A DNA stretch of 64,000 bases from the NCBI RefSeq assembly GCF_002699205.1, contig NZ_PABT01000035.1, positions 124,001 to 188,000 of the forward strand, written 5' to 3'. This document shows, piece by piece, positions 16,551-25,421 of the stretch. The stretch is from Allomuricauda sp. (GTDB lineage: Bacteria > Bacteroidota > Bacteroidia > Flavobacteriales > Flavobacteriaceae). The notes under the pieces are model-generated. The model was not told where the DNA came from, did no database searches, and saw only the letters and a program-made list of their open reading frames with translations. The position numbers were made by a program, and so were the translations under genes. Within the stretch, counting starts at the first letter, position 1; each line of letters begins with the position of its first letter.

Positions 16551-17657
16551 TTAAAGTGAGTCTATCACCTTGCTCAAACGCTCGGTAATCTCCTCAATTT
16601 CCCCTATTCCGTTCACAGCGTGGAATTTACCCTGTTTTTCGTAATACGCTTTTAGCGGAGCCGTTTTTTGGTTGTATTCATCAAAGCGGTTGCGGATCTT
16701 ACTTTCATCCTGATCATCAGATCGACCACTGCTTTTGCCACGCTCCAACAAACGGGCCACCAAAATATCATCCTCAGCTTCAAGGGCAATGGTCGCATTG
16801 ACTTTCATGTCCTTGGATTCCAAAAAATTGTCCAATGCCTCTGCTTGGGCAGCAGTACGAGGAAACCCATCAAAAATAAAGCCTGCCGCATCCGGATTTT
16901 TCTCCACCTCGGCCTTCAACATGTCGATGGTCACCTCATCCGGCACAAGATCACCTTTGTCAATGTATGACTTGGCCAAGTTTCCAAGCTCGGTCCCGTT
17001 TTTTATGTTGTAACGGAAAACATCCCCTGTGGAAATGTGCTTCAAATTATACTTTTCCTTTAGGAACCCTGCTTGGGTACCCTTTCCAGCTCCTGGCTTT
17101 CCAAAAAGCACTAGGTTGATCATATCTGTTTGATTTAATTGGTAAACTTCTCTTAGATTTCGACCCAACTCATTATAGTCCAGTCCGTACCCCACAATAA
17201 AATGATCGGGGATTTCCAAACCCACATAATCTATGGCATATTCACCATTGTATACATCGGACTTATAAAAGAGCGTAGCGATCTTAAATTCTTTTACATT
17301 GGTATTGGAAAATAGGTGTACCAACTGCTTCAAAGTGCGACCTGTATCCACAACATCTTCCAAGATAATCACACTTTTGCCCTCAATTTCCTCAGGAACA
17401 TCCAAAAGGGTCTCCACAATCCCCGTTGAAGTAAGCCCCTGATACGAACTCAGCCGTACAAAAGAAACCTCACAAGGATGTTGGTAAGCCTTGAGAAAAT
17501 CGGACACAAACATAAAGGCCCCATTGAGCACACCGACAAACAATGGCGTTTCATCTTTATAGTCCTTAGCAATCTCCTTGGCCATTTTATCTATGGCGGC
17601 AAGAATCTGTTCTTCCTTTAAATACGGCTTAAAATGTTTGTCGTGAAGCTTAATCAA
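16551..17657 (-). CDS. Bifunctional hypoxanthine phosphoribosyltransferase / adenylate kinase
   Basis: A natural fusion of two purine enzymes. Residues about 1-174 are an Hpt-type phosphoribosyltransferase (PRPP loop EDVVDTGRTL, plus VGVLNGAFMF and VGYGLDYNELGRNL), which makes IMP from hypoxanthine. Residues from about 179 are adenylate kinase (P-loop GKPGAGKGTQ, GDVFR, FDGFPRTAAQAEAL, short LID ERGKSSGRSDDQ), which interconverts AMP, ATP and ADP. No ATG precedes the Hpt domain: TTG 17657 gives the family-like MIKLHDKHF, and TTG 17666 is an alternative. An in-frame ATG at the Adk junction could allow separate Adk synthesis. The fusion is known in Flavobacteriaceae. A -7 box lies 25 nt upstream. 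Confidence 0.92.
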   Translation of the reverse strand: MIKLHDKHFKPYLKEEQILAAIDKMAKEIAKDYKDETPLFVGVLNGAFMFVSDFLKAYQHPCEVSFVRLSSYQGLTSTGIVETLLDVPEEIEGKSVIILEDVVDTGRTLKQLVHLFSNTNVKEFKIATLFYKSDVYNGEYAIDYVGLEIPDHFIVGYGLDYNELGRNLREVYQLNQTDMINLVLFGKPGAGKGTQAGFLKEKYNLKHISTGDVFRYNIKNGTELGNLAKSYIDKGDLVPDEVTIDMLKAEVEKNPDAAGFIFDGFPRTAAQAEALDNFLESKDMKVNATIALEAEDDILVARLLERGKSSGRSDDQDESKIRNRFDEYNQKTAPLKAYYEKQGKFHAVNGIGEIEEITERLSKVIDSL

Positions 17658-17682
17658 TGTTCTCAAGTTATGGTCAGGTTGG

Positions 17683-17690
17683 CAAAGATA
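17683..17690 (-). promoter_or_regulatory. -7 box of hpt-adk
   Basis: TATCTTTG on the minus strand, an exact TAnnTTTG match 16-25 nt before the two possible TTG starts. No clear -33 TTG. It lies back to back with the purK -7 box (17745). Confidence 0.5.
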
Positions 17691-17744
17691 ATATTTTTAA
17701 AGGTCCTAAGCCCCTACATCTTTTATAGCCTCGTGTATTTCATG

Positions 17745-17752
17745 TATTTTTG
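17745..17752 (+). promoter_or_regulatory. -7 box of purK
   Basis: TATTTTTG, an exact TAnnTTTG match 22 nt before the purK ATG. Only 54 nt separate it from the divergent hpt-adk box, so one bound regulator could affect both. Confidence 0.5.
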
Positions 17753-17774
17753 CTTTCATTCAATTCACAAATCA

Positions 17775-18929
17775 ATGCAATTTTTCTCTTCCAACTTTAA
17801 ACTGGGAATTTTAGGTGGCGGCCAATTGGGCAAAATGATGCTCCAGGAAACCCGTAAATGGGACATCCAGACCAAGGTAATGGATGCTTCCGACCAAGCT
17901 CCCTGTAAAATTGCCTGTAACGAGTTTGTCCAAGGTAGCTTAATGGATTTTGATACCGTTTACGCTTTTGGAAAAGATGTGGATGTGCTCACCATCGAAA
18001 TTGAAAATGTAAATGTGGATGCCCTTGAAAAGTTGGAACACGAAGGGGTCCAGGTATATCCTCCAACAAAAACCTTGAAAATCATTCAGAACAAAGCTGT
18101 ACAAAAGCTGTTCTATACGGACCATGACATTCCAACAGCTCCTTTTACCCGATTTGCCTATACTTCCGAAATCAAGGACAGTATCAATAACGGGGGCCTT
18201 TCACTTCCGTTTGTTTGGAAAAGCGCCCAATTTGGATACGACGGACAGGGTGTAAAGGTGGTTCGAAAAATAGAAGACCTCGAAGGGCTTCCCAATGTGG
18301 ATTGTATCGCTGAAAAAATGGTGGATTTCAAAAATGAATTGGCGGTCATTGTGGCACGGAACACCAAGGGTGAGGTAGCAACATATCCCGTGGTTGAAAT
18401 GGAGTTCCATCCCGAGGCAAATCAAGTGGAATATGTAATCTGCCCTGCCAGGATAGATGATGCCGTAGCCAAAAAAGCCCAAGAAGTGGCTTTAAAGGTT
18501 TCCGAACATATAAAACACGTAGGGCTGTTGGCCGTGGAAATGTTCCAAACCAAGGACGACCAAATTTTGGTCAATGAATCTGCCCCAAGGCCACACAACA
18601 GTGGACATTATAGTATTGAGGCAGCCTACACCAATCAGTTTGAACAACATATCCGTGCCATTCTAGGCCTTCCCCTCGGAAAAACAGATAGCAAAGTGGC
18701 CGGAATTATGGTTAACTTGGTGGGAGCCGAAGGACATACCGGTGATGTGGTTTATGAAAACATGGAAAAAATATTAGGGATGGATGGAGTTACCCCACAC
18801 ATATATGGAAAAAAACAAACAAGGCCCTTCCGTAAAATGGGCCATGTAACCATTGTGGACGAAAATATGGCCAGGGCCAGAGAAGTGGCACAGCAGGTAA
18901 AAGAAACCATTAAAGTGATAAGCAAGTAA
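17775..18929 (+). CDS. purK: N5-carboxyaminoimidazole ribonucleotide synthase (PurK)
   Basis: 384 residues from ATG 17775; the frame is open further upstream, but those codons would overlap the promoter and hpt-adk. ATP-grasp enzyme of de novo purine synthesis that carboxylates AIR with bicarbonate and ATP. The N-terminal dinucleotide-like motif LGILGGGQLGKMM, the ATP-grasp segment KSAQFGYDGQGVKVV, EKMVDFKNELAVIVAR and the metal-binding NESAPRPHNSGHYSIEA are intact. It is followed after 3 nt by purE, which uses its product. Confidence 0.96.
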   Translation: MQFFSSNFKLGILGGGQLGKMMLQETRKWDIQTKVMDASDQAPCKIACNEFVQGSLMDFDTVYAFGKDVDVLTIEIENVNVDALEKLEHEGVQVYPPTKTLKIIQNKAVQKLFYTDHDIPTAPFTRFAYTSEIKDSINNGGLSLPFVWKSAQFGYDGQGVKVVRKIEDLEGLPNVDCIAEKMVDFKNELAVIVARNTKGEVATYPVVEMEFHPEANQVEYVICPARIDDAVAKKAQEVALKVSEHIKHVGLLAVEMFQTKDDQILVNESAPRPHNSGHYSIEAAYTNQFEQHIRAILGLPLGKTDSKVAGIMVNLVGAEGHTGDVVYENMEKILGMDGVTPHIYGKKQTRPFRKMGHVTIVDENMARAREVAQQVKETIKVISK

Positions 18930-18932
18930 GAT

Positions 18933-19424
18933 ATGAGCAAAGTAGCCGTGATCATGGGAAGCACAAGCGATCTTCCCGTAATGCAAGACGCCATTGATAT
19001 ATTAAAGGAATTGGGAGTTACTGTAGATGTAGATATTGTTTCCGCGCACAGAACCCCAGAAAAATTGTTCAGTTTCAGTAAAAGCGCCCACACCAATGGC
19101 TATGCTGTAATTATTGCAGGTGCCGGGGGTGCCGCCCACCTTCCCGGTATGGTAGCATCGTTATCTCCCCTTCCGGTCATCGGGGTTCCCGTAAAAAGCA
19201 GCAACTCTATTGATGGTTGGGACTCGGTCCTGTCCATTCTTCAGATGCCAGGTGGGGTTCCCGTGGCAACCGTAGCTTTGAACGGTGCCAAAAATGCCGG
19301 CATACTCGCCGCGCAGATTATCGGAAGCTCCAACAGTAAGATTATGGACAACATTATTTCTTACAAAGAAGGACTTAAAGACAAGGTTATCAAAGGTGCA
19401 GAAGAAGTAAAGAAATCATGCTAA
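18933..19424 (+). CDS. purE: N5-carboxyaminoimidazole ribonucleotide mutase (PurE class I)
   Basis: 163 residues, full length. It isomerises N5-CAIR from PurK to CAIR. MGSTSDLPVM (9-18), VSAHRTPEKL (active-site His) and AGAGGAAHLPGMVA are the class I signatures, and PVKSSNSIDGWDSVLSILQMPGG follows. Its start lies 3 nt after the purK stop, so the two are an operon. The next gene starts 18 nt downstream and may be in the same transcript. Confidence 0.97.
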   Translation: MSKVAVIMGSTSDLPVMQDAIDILKELGVTVDVDIVSAHRTPEKLFSFSKSAHTNGYAVIIAGAGGAAHLPGMVASLSPLPVIGVPVKSSNSIDGWDSVLSILQMPGGVPVATVALNGAKNAGILAAQIIGSSNSKIMDNIISYKEGLKDKVIKGAEEVKKSC

Positions 19425-19442
19425 AGTTAACTTTGGTTGACT

Positions 19443-19829
19443 ATGAACTATAATCAAATTGGGATATTATTGGCCATCTGCGCCATTGCTTTTCTTGGAA
19501 TCACATGGAGAAAAGTGAGCAATCCCTACGTAAAAGGTCTTTGGAAAAGTGGTCTGTTGGTTTTTACCCTATACGCTGCTCTCTTGATCTATATTGAAAT
19601 CCGTTGGCAGTTTATTTCGGATTACGCCAATAAATTTGATTTGAACGGAAACGGTTTTGTGGATCTCAACGAATATTCCGATGAGGCCATCAAGGCCATG
19701 AACAGAAGAACCTATGGTTCAACCGTTCGCGGATATGCCCCATTGACCATGGCGGCGTTTTCCTCTATAATTGGTTTTGCTTATTTAGTGAGCGATTGGT
19801 TTGTGACACGTTTAAAAAACAAAAAATAG
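19443..19829 (+). CDS. Membrane protein with a single EF-hand loop
   Basis: 128 residues from ATG 19443 (a TTG 6 nt upstream is less likely). Three hydrophobic helices (about 5-22, 36-53, 100-121) surround a loop that contains a textbook 12-residue EF-hand calcium site, D66-L-N-G-N-G-F-V-D-L-N-E77. The loop position between helices 2 and 3 suggests it lies on one face of the membrane, probably periplasmic. I recognise no named family. It lies between purE and the M3 peptidase gene, with short gaps on both sides (18 and 11 nt), so it is probably co-transcribed with them. Confidence 0.72.
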   Translation: MNYNQIGILLAICAIAFLGITWRKVSNPYVKGLWKSGLLVFTLYAALLIYIEIRWQFISDYANKFDLNGNGFVDLNEYSDEAIKAMNRRTYGSTVRGYAPLTMAAFSSIIGFAYLVSDWFVTRLKNKK

Positions 19830-19840
19830 AATTGACAAGT

Positions 19841-21874
19841 ATGAACAACCCACTATTGGAACCTTTTGACGAGGCCCCATTTTCAAAAATAAAGAACGAA
19901 CATTTCAAGCCTGCATTTCTACAGGCTATCGCGGATGCCAAAAAGGAAATCGATGAAATCGTGAACAACCCTGCTCCCCCAACTTTTCAGAATACGTTGG
20001 AGGCCTTGGAATTTTCCGGTCAGCAATTGGACCGAATATCCAGTATCTTTTTCAACCTGAATTCTGCCGAGACCAATGAAGAAATTCAGAAAATCGCCCA
20101 AGAAGTATCCCCCCTACTGTCAGAGTTCAGCAATGACATTACTTTAAATGAGGCGCTTTTTGAGCGCATCAAAACCGTTTATGAGCAACGGGACTCTTTG
20201 GATCTCACCAAAGAGCAGCGGACACTTCTGGAAAAGAAATACAAAAACTTTAGCAGAAACGGGGCCAATCTTAACGACGAGGGCAAAAAACGTCTTCGTG
20301 AAATAGATGCGGAACTCTCCAAATTGAAGTTGACATTTGGCGAAAACGTTCTGGCCGAGACCAACAAATATGAAATGTGGCTGACGGACGAAAAAGATTT
20401 GGAAGGTCTTCCTGAAGGTGCCAAAGAAGCCGCTGCCCAACTCGCCGAATCCAAAGGTAAAAAAGGCTGGTTGATCACCTTGGATTACCCGAGCTACATC
20501 CCTTTTATGAAATATGCCAAGAACAGGGAGCTACGCAAAGAACTTTCCTTGGCATTTGGAAGCAAAGGTTTTCACAACGATGAACTGGACAACCAGGAAA
20601 TCGTAAAGCAAATTGTGAACCTTCGACACGAACGTGCCAATCTTTTGGGGTATAAAACCCATGCACATTTTGTACTCGAGGAGCGCATGGCCGAGACTCC
20701 AGAAAAGGTAATGGATTTCTTGAACGAACTTTTGGAAAAAGCAAAACCCGCTGCCGAAAGGGAATTTGCCGAACTGGAGGCTTTCGCTAAAAAATTGGAT
20801 AACATTGATCGGTTGGAAAAATGGGACAGTGCTTACTATTCCGAAAAATTGAAACAAAAGCTTTTCAATTTGGACGATGAAAAACTGAAGCCCTACTTTA
20901 AACTCGAAAATGTAATCAACGGTGTGTTTAAAGTAGCGGAAAAATTGTTCGGACTTACTTTTAAAGAGGTCGACCATGTGGACAAATATCATGAAGAGGT
21001 AAAAACCTTCGAAGTTTACGAAAACGACAACTTCATCTCGTTGTTTTATGCGGATTTCCATCCCAGGCCCGGAAAACGTGGCGGCGCATGGATGACCTCC
21101 TACAAACCACAATACATTTTGGGCGGCAAAAACAATAGGCCCCATATTTCCAATGTGTGCAATTTTACCAAACCCACTGGCTCAAAACCTTCCTTGCTCA
21201 CTTTTAACGAAGTGACCACCCTTTTCCATGAATTTGGACATGCCTTGCACGGAATGCTGGCCAACACCACATATCCGAGCTTATCCGGCACCTCCGTATA
21301 TTGGGATTTTGTGGAACTGCCCAGTCAGGTGATGGAGAACTGGTGCTATGAAAAAGAAGCATTGGAGCTTTTTGCCCATCACTATGAAACGGGTGAATTG
21401 ATCCCTATGGAATTGGTGGAAAAAATCAAGGAGTCTGCCACTTTTCAAGAGGGTATGGCCACGGTACGCCAATTGAGTTTTGGATTGTTGGATATGGCCT
21501 GGCACGGAAAAGACCCATCAAAAATAAAAGACGTCAAAGCTTACGAGACCCAAGCCTTTGAAAGCACCAATTTGTTCCCGGAAACACCGGAAACATGTAT
21601 GAGCACCTCTTTTTCCCATATTTTCCAAGGTGGGTATTCTTCTGGTTACTACAGCTATAAATGGGCGGAAGTTTTGGATGCAGATGCCTTTGCCTATTTT
21701 AAGGAAAATGGGGTTTTCAATAAAATGGTGGCCAATAAATTCAAAGAGCATATACTTTCCAAAGGGGGCACGGAGAACCCTATGGAGCTCTACAAACGAT
21801 TTAGAGGTGCGGAACCTAGTATTGACGCACTATTGGAAAGGGCAGGACTATTAAAAGACCAACCCCATTCTTAA
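19841..21874 (+). CDS. M3-family zinc oligopeptidase (Dcp/oligopeptidase A type)
   Basis: 677 residues from ATG 19841, full length for the family. The thimet-type zinc site is HEFGH (H463, E464, H467) in TTLFHEFGHALHGM, with the third ligand region in the following helix (YWDFVELPSQVMENW). The C-terminal FSHIFQGGYSSGYYSYKWAEVLDADAF is the substrate-binding signature. There is no signal peptide, which fits cytoplasmic turnover of short peptides. Family members differ between dipeptidyl-carboxypeptidase (Dcp) and oligopeptidase A activity, and I cannot separate them. It ends the purK-purE-EF-hand run. Confidence 0.92.
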   Translation: MNNPLLEPFDEAPFSKIKNEHFKPAFLQAIADAKKEIDEIVNNPAPPTFQNTLEALEFSGQQLDRISSIFFNLNSAETNEEIQKIAQEVSPLLSEFSNDITLNEALFERIKTVYEQRDSLDLTKEQRTLLEKKYKNFSRNGANLNDEGKKRLREIDAELSKLKLTFGENVLAETNKYEMWLTDEKDLEGLPEGAKEAAAQLAESKGKKGWLITLDYPSYIPFMKYAKNRELRKELSLAFGSKGFHNDELDNQEIVKQIVNLRHERANLLGYKTHAHFVLEERMAETPEKVMDFLNELLEKAKPAAEREFAELEAFAKKLDNIDRLEKWDSAYYSEKLKQKLFNLDDEKLKPYFKLENVINGVFKVAEKLFGLTFKEVDHVDKYHEEVKTFEVYENDNFISLFYADFHPRPGKRGGAWMTSYKPQYILGGKNNRPHISNVCNFTKPTGSKPSLLTFNEVTTLFHEFGHALHGMLANTTYPSLSGTSVYWDFVELPSQVMENWCYEKEALELFAHHYETGELIPMELVEKIKESATFQEGMATVRQLSFGLLDMAWHGKDPSKIKDVKAYETQAFESTNLFPETPETCMSTSFSHIFQGGYSSGYYSYKWAEVLDADAFAYFKENGVFNKMVANKFKEHILSKGGTENPMELYKRFRGAEPSIDALLERAGLLKDQPHS

Positions 21875-22015
21875 AAGAATTTGACAATTATCATAAAAAA
21901 GGCAGTACATATTTTCTAACTTGCTGATATAAACCAATGTGCATTTGCGAATGATTTTAACAATATCTGTGGTTGACCTGCAAACTTTCCTATATTGTAA
22001 AAAATCCTTGTTAGT

Positions 22016-24250
22016 ATGAAAAATTTGGGTCAAAGTACTGGAACTAGGGAATTGTTTGAAAAAACCGCCAAAATTGGACGAATAGGTGTTTATGAACTTA
22101 ATACCATTTCCAGTGAAATCTATTGGAGCGATATAACCAGGGAGATTACCGAGGTTCCGAATGAATTTGTACCCAAACTTGACAATATCGAATTTTTTTT
22201 CAAGGAAGGTAGTTGCAGGGACAAGGCCAAGCAAGCAGTGCAAGATGCATTGACCAAAGGCAAACCTTTTGATTTGGACATGGAAGTGGTCACCGCAAAT
22301 GGAAATCAACGCTTTGTCCGGAATATTGGCTATCCCAAATTTGAAAACGGCAGTTGTGTTACAATATTTGGCATCCTTCAAGACATCACTGACCGAAAAA
22401 GAACGCGATTTGAACTCGCCAGAAAAAACCAATTACTAAGTTTTGCCGAAAGTATATCAAAAATTGGCCATTGGAAATGGAATGCCGTTAACGGTGAAGT
22501 AATTTGGTCCGATAGTCTTTATGAGATCTATGGGCACCCTAAAGAAGAAAACTTATCCTACGAAGTCTATTTGAGCTATATACACAAGGATGACAGGCCT
22601 TGTGTGGAAAACAAAATAAACGAGGCCATTGATAATGGAATATACGAAGACCTTACCTATCGCATCCAACTAAGGGATGGCTCCATCAAAACCATAAAAT
22701 CCACTGGTGTGGTAAAAACAACCGATGGAGCAACATTGGAAATGCTCGGTACCTGTCAGGATATTTCCGAACAGATCACAAGAGAGCAAGAGCTGGTGAA
22801 AAAAAACCAACAGTTGACATTCGCAGAGGAATTGGCGAAAATAGGCTACTGGGAATGGGATGTGGTGAATGACCACCTTTCGTGGTCCGATAACATGTAC
22901 CGAATCTTTGACATGGAAGTGGGAACTCCGCTTGGCATCGAAAATGTGGTGGCTGCCATTCACCCCGATGACAGGGATATGTTCCGCGCCCATGCGGAGG
23001 AGTTTATTGCAGAAAAAAAATTCAGAAAGTTCATGCATCGTGTCATTTATAATGATGGCACAACACGAACACTTGAGCTTTTCGGGGAAGTTATCATGGA
23101 CAATGTCGGCAACGTCATCAAAATGGTGGGAATCACCCAGGACATAACAGAACAGCGTATGTCCGAAATCAAGTTTAGGGGGCTTCTGGATTCTGCTCCG
23201 GACACCATGGTGATCGTTGACCAAAAGGGAACAATCCAATTGATCAACAAACAAGCGGAGAAAATGTTCGGTTATAAATCAACCGAGCTTGTAAACCAAC
23301 ATGTATCCATACTTGTTCCCAACAGACTATGGGATACCATGGAATACCATGCCAAGATTTTTTTCAAAGATCCCAAACACACTAGTCTTCCTACAGATCT
23401 AGACTTTTTTGTCCATAACAAATCAGGATTCCAAATACCTGTACAAATTGTAATAAGCCCTCTTGAAACTTCCGAAGGACTCCTCGTTTCAATCGCGATC
23501 AGGGATATTACCGAACAAAAACAGTCTGCCCATCGCATATTGGAAACCAATAAAAGCCTCATAGCATCCGCTAAACGGCTCAAGGCACAAAATCGACAAC
23601 TGGAGGAATTCAATCATATCACCTCACACAACCTTAGATCTCCCGTGAGTAACCTGAGTGCCTTGCTCACTATATATAAAACGGAAAAAGACCCCAACAT
23701 CAAAGAGGCGCTGATCGAGAAAATGGAGTCGGTCACCAACCATCTAACATGGACTTTGGACACCTTGGTGGAATCTCTAGTGATCAAAAACAAGACAGAG
23801 CAATCTTTGGAGAAAACCTTTTTTGAGAACACATTGCAAAGGACAAAAGAAATGCTTGCTGCAGAAATATTGAATACCAAAGCGATCATCAAGCATGATT
23901 TTTCCGAAGTGCCCAGTATAATGTACAATAAAATCTATTTGGAGAGCATTTTCCTTAATCTGATAAGCAATTCCCTAAAATACAAAGCCGAGGATAGAAT
24001 ACCGGAAATATTGGTGAAATCGAAAATCACCGACGGGAAAACCCAACTTGAATTCAAGGACAATGGCCTTGGAATCGATTTAAACAAGAACGGGCACAAA
24101 CTTTTTGGGTTCAGTAAAGTGTTCCATAGAAATAAGGATGCCAAAGGAGTCGGACTGTTTTTGACAAAGGCTCAGATAGATGCCATGGGTGGAAAAATTT
24201 GGGCCGAAAGCGAACCCGGAGTAGGCACTTCCTTTTTTATAAACTTTTAA
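22016..24250 (+). CDS. Cytoplasmic multi-PAS sensor histidine kinase
   Basis: 744 residues with no transmembrane segments. Four PAS-like modules are visible: about 15-125, 135-255, 265-385 (the second and third begin with near-identical RKNQLLSFAESISKIGHW and KKNQQLTFAEELAKIGYW) and 385-505 (LLDSAPDTMVIVDQKGTIQLIN). Each of the first three is followed by a PAC-type GILQDIT/GTCQDIS/GITQDIT motif. A coiled linker leads to the phospho-acceptor H538 in TSHNLRSPVSNL. The ATPase domain has NLISNSLKY, DNGLGID and GVGLFLTKAQID. It would sense an intracellular signal and phosphorylate the single-domain regulator encoded 13 nt downstream. Confidence 0.92.
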   Translation: MKNLGQSTGTRELFEKTAKIGRIGVYELNTISSEIYWSDITREITEVPNEFVPKLDNIEFFFKEGSCRDKAKQAVQDALTKGKPFDLDMEVVTANGNQRFVRNIGYPKFENGSCVTIFGILQDITDRKRTRFELARKNQLLSFAESISKIGHWKWNAVNGEVIWSDSLYEIYGHPKEENLSYEVYLSYIHKDDRPCVENKINEAIDNGIYEDLTYRIQLRDGSIKTIKSTGVVKTTDGATLEMLGTCQDISEQITREQELVKKNQQLTFAEELAKIGYWEWDVVNDHLSWSDNMYRIFDMEVGTPLGIENVVAAIHPDDRDMFRAHAEEFIAEKKFRKFMHRVIYNDGTTRTLELFGEVIMDNVGNVIKMVGITQDITEQRMSEIKFRGLLDSAPDTMVIVDQKGTIQLINKQAEKMFGYKSTELVNQHVSILVPNRLWDTMEYHAKIFFKDPKHTSLPTDLDFFVHNKSGFQIPVQIVISPLETSEGLLVSIAIRDITEQKQSAHRILETNKSLIASAKRLKAQNRQLEEFNHITSHNLRSPVSNLSALLTIYKTEKDPNIKEALIEKMESVTNHLTWTLDTLVESLVIKNKTEQSLEKTFFENTLQRTKEMLAAEILNTKAIIKHDFSEVPSIMYNKIYLESIFLNLISNSLKYKAEDRIPEILVKSKITDGKTQLEFKDNGLGIDLNKNGHKLFGFSKVFHRNKDAKGVGLFLTKAQIDAMGGKIWAESEPGVGTSFFINF

Positions 24251-24263
24251 ATCATTGATGACC

Positions 24264-24662
24264 ATGAAACCAATCAATGTCTTTGTTGTCGACGATGACG
24301 ATATTTATCAATTTACAATGGGAGTTGCCCTTAAAAATTTTCCCGAAGTAAAGTTGGCAAGTACATTTAGTGATGGTGCCGAAGCACTTGATTATATCAC
24401 AACCAATCAAAATGAACCGGATTCACTTCCGGATATCATCTTCCTGGACATCAATATGCCCGTGATGGATGGTTTTCAATTTATGGAAGAATTTGTTGAC
24501 CTACTTCCAAAACTGGAGAAAACGATAAAGGTATATCTGGTTTCTTCCTCCATAGATCCGAAAGACCTTAAAAAAGCCAAAAGAATCGACGCAATAACGG
24601 ATTACCTGATAAAACCCTTAAAATCGGAAGATATTAGAGAGGTATTGTCCCATTTTGATTAG
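24264..24662 (+). CDS. Single-domain response regulator
   Basis: 132 residues, a receiver domain with no output domain. The acidic pocket is VVDDDD (9-13), phospho-acceptor D62 in FLDINMP, Ser in LVSSS, and Lys in YLIKPL. ATG 24258 and TTG 24255 are also in frame; ATG 24264 (MKPINVFVVDDDD) fits the family best. It lies 13 nt after the PAS kinase and must act by protein contact, for example in a phosphorelay or on another regulator. The next gene, 202 nt downstream, is an ECF sigma factor, but a functional link is only suggested by proximity. Confidence 0.9.
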   Translation: MKPINVFVVDDDDIYQFTMGVALKNFPEVKLASTFSDGAEALDYITTNQNEPDSLPDIIFLDINMPVMDGFQFMEEFVDLLPKLEKTIKVYLVSSSIDPKDLKKAKRIDAITDYLIKPLKSEDIREVLSHFD

Positions 24663-24840
24663 CCAACCATCTTCACCCTGATCCTTCCATCCGATCAGAA
24701 ATCAGAAAAAGGGAACTAAAAGCGCTTTGTACAATAGCTCAATTCTAAAATCCGTGTTAAACTCCAATTCCTTTGTCAGAACTGAACAATGAAAACGTCC
24801 AAGTAGTCTGCAACTATGGAATTATATGTTCAAAAACCAT

Positions 24841-24848
24841 TACATTTG
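24841..24848 (+). promoter_or_regulatory. -7 box of the ECF sigma-factor gene
   Basis: TACATTTG, an exact TAnnTTTG match 16 nt before the ATG. The expected -33 position has TGG (24817-24819) instead of TTG. In the rest of the gap 24663-24840 I see only a weak 6-bp inverted repeat (24678-24698). Confidence 0.45.
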
Positions 24849-24864
24849 GTAATTCGAAAAGAAT

Positions 24865-25419
24865 ATGGCCGAACACAAACTTCAACCTAACAATTGGGTA
24901 GACCAATATGCGGATTACCTGTTCAACTATGCAGTTTCCCGTGTAAGCGATGCCGAAATTGCAAAGGACTTGGTACAGGAAACATTTTTTGCGGGTCTCA
25001 ATTCAGCCAAGAACTATAAAGGTGATGCTGCCGAACGCACTTGGTTGGTATCCATCTTAAAAAGAAAGGTAATTGATCATTACAGAAAAATAAACTCAAA
25101 AAAAGGGAAAGCTGAAGTTCGAATCAACTACAAGTCCGACGCCGATTCCGAAGGAGATTGGTTGGAAGAGCAAGTGGCCGACCCATTCAGTGCGGATGGA
25201 GACCATATTCTTGAGAATGAAGAGTTAGGATTGGCCATTCAGGAATGCATCACCAAACTACCACAAAAACAGGCTTTGGTTTTCAAATTGAAAACAATTC
25301 AGGGCATGAGCACCGAAGATGTTTGTAATGAACTGGACATAAATCCGTCCAACTTATGGGTAATGATCCATAGGGCCAGAACGGCACTTATGGGCTGTTT
25401 GAACAAAATTTGGTTTTAG
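24865..25419 (+). CDS. ECF-subfamily RNA polymerase sigma factor
   Basis: 184 residues. Region 2 is DYLFNYAVSRVSDAEIAKDLVQETFFAGLNS with the core-binding DLVQETF box, and YKGDAAERTWLVSILKRKVIDHYRK; region 4 is AIQECITKLPQKQALVFKLKTIQGMSTEDVCNELDI with the helix-turn-helix LDINPSNLWVMIHRARTALMGCL. The acidic linker between them (ADSEGDWLEEQVADPFS) is longer than average. It is followed, after a 2-nt gap, by a small protein with a ZAS zinc motif, which is the normal arrangement for an ECF sigma and its anti-sigma factor. Confidence 0.93.
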   Translation: MAEHKLQPNNWVDQYADYLFNYAVSRVSDAEIAKDLVQETFFAGLNSAKNYKGDAAERTWLVSILKRKVIDHYRKINSKKGKAEVRINYKSDADSEGDWLEEQVADPFSADGDHILENEELGLAIQECITKLPQKQALVFKLKTIQGMSTEDVCNELDINPSNLWVMIHRARTALMGCLNKIWF

Positions 25420-25421
25420 GT

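Noticed and set aside
20531..21145. 204-codon minus-strand frame inside the M3 peptidase gene
   Set aside because: It lies fully antisense within a well-supported, highly conserved gene, and its product has no domain signature.
22670..23254. 194-codon minus-strand frame inside the PAS kinase gene
   Set aside because: Antisense to conserved PAS domains; no family signature and no promoter-like element.
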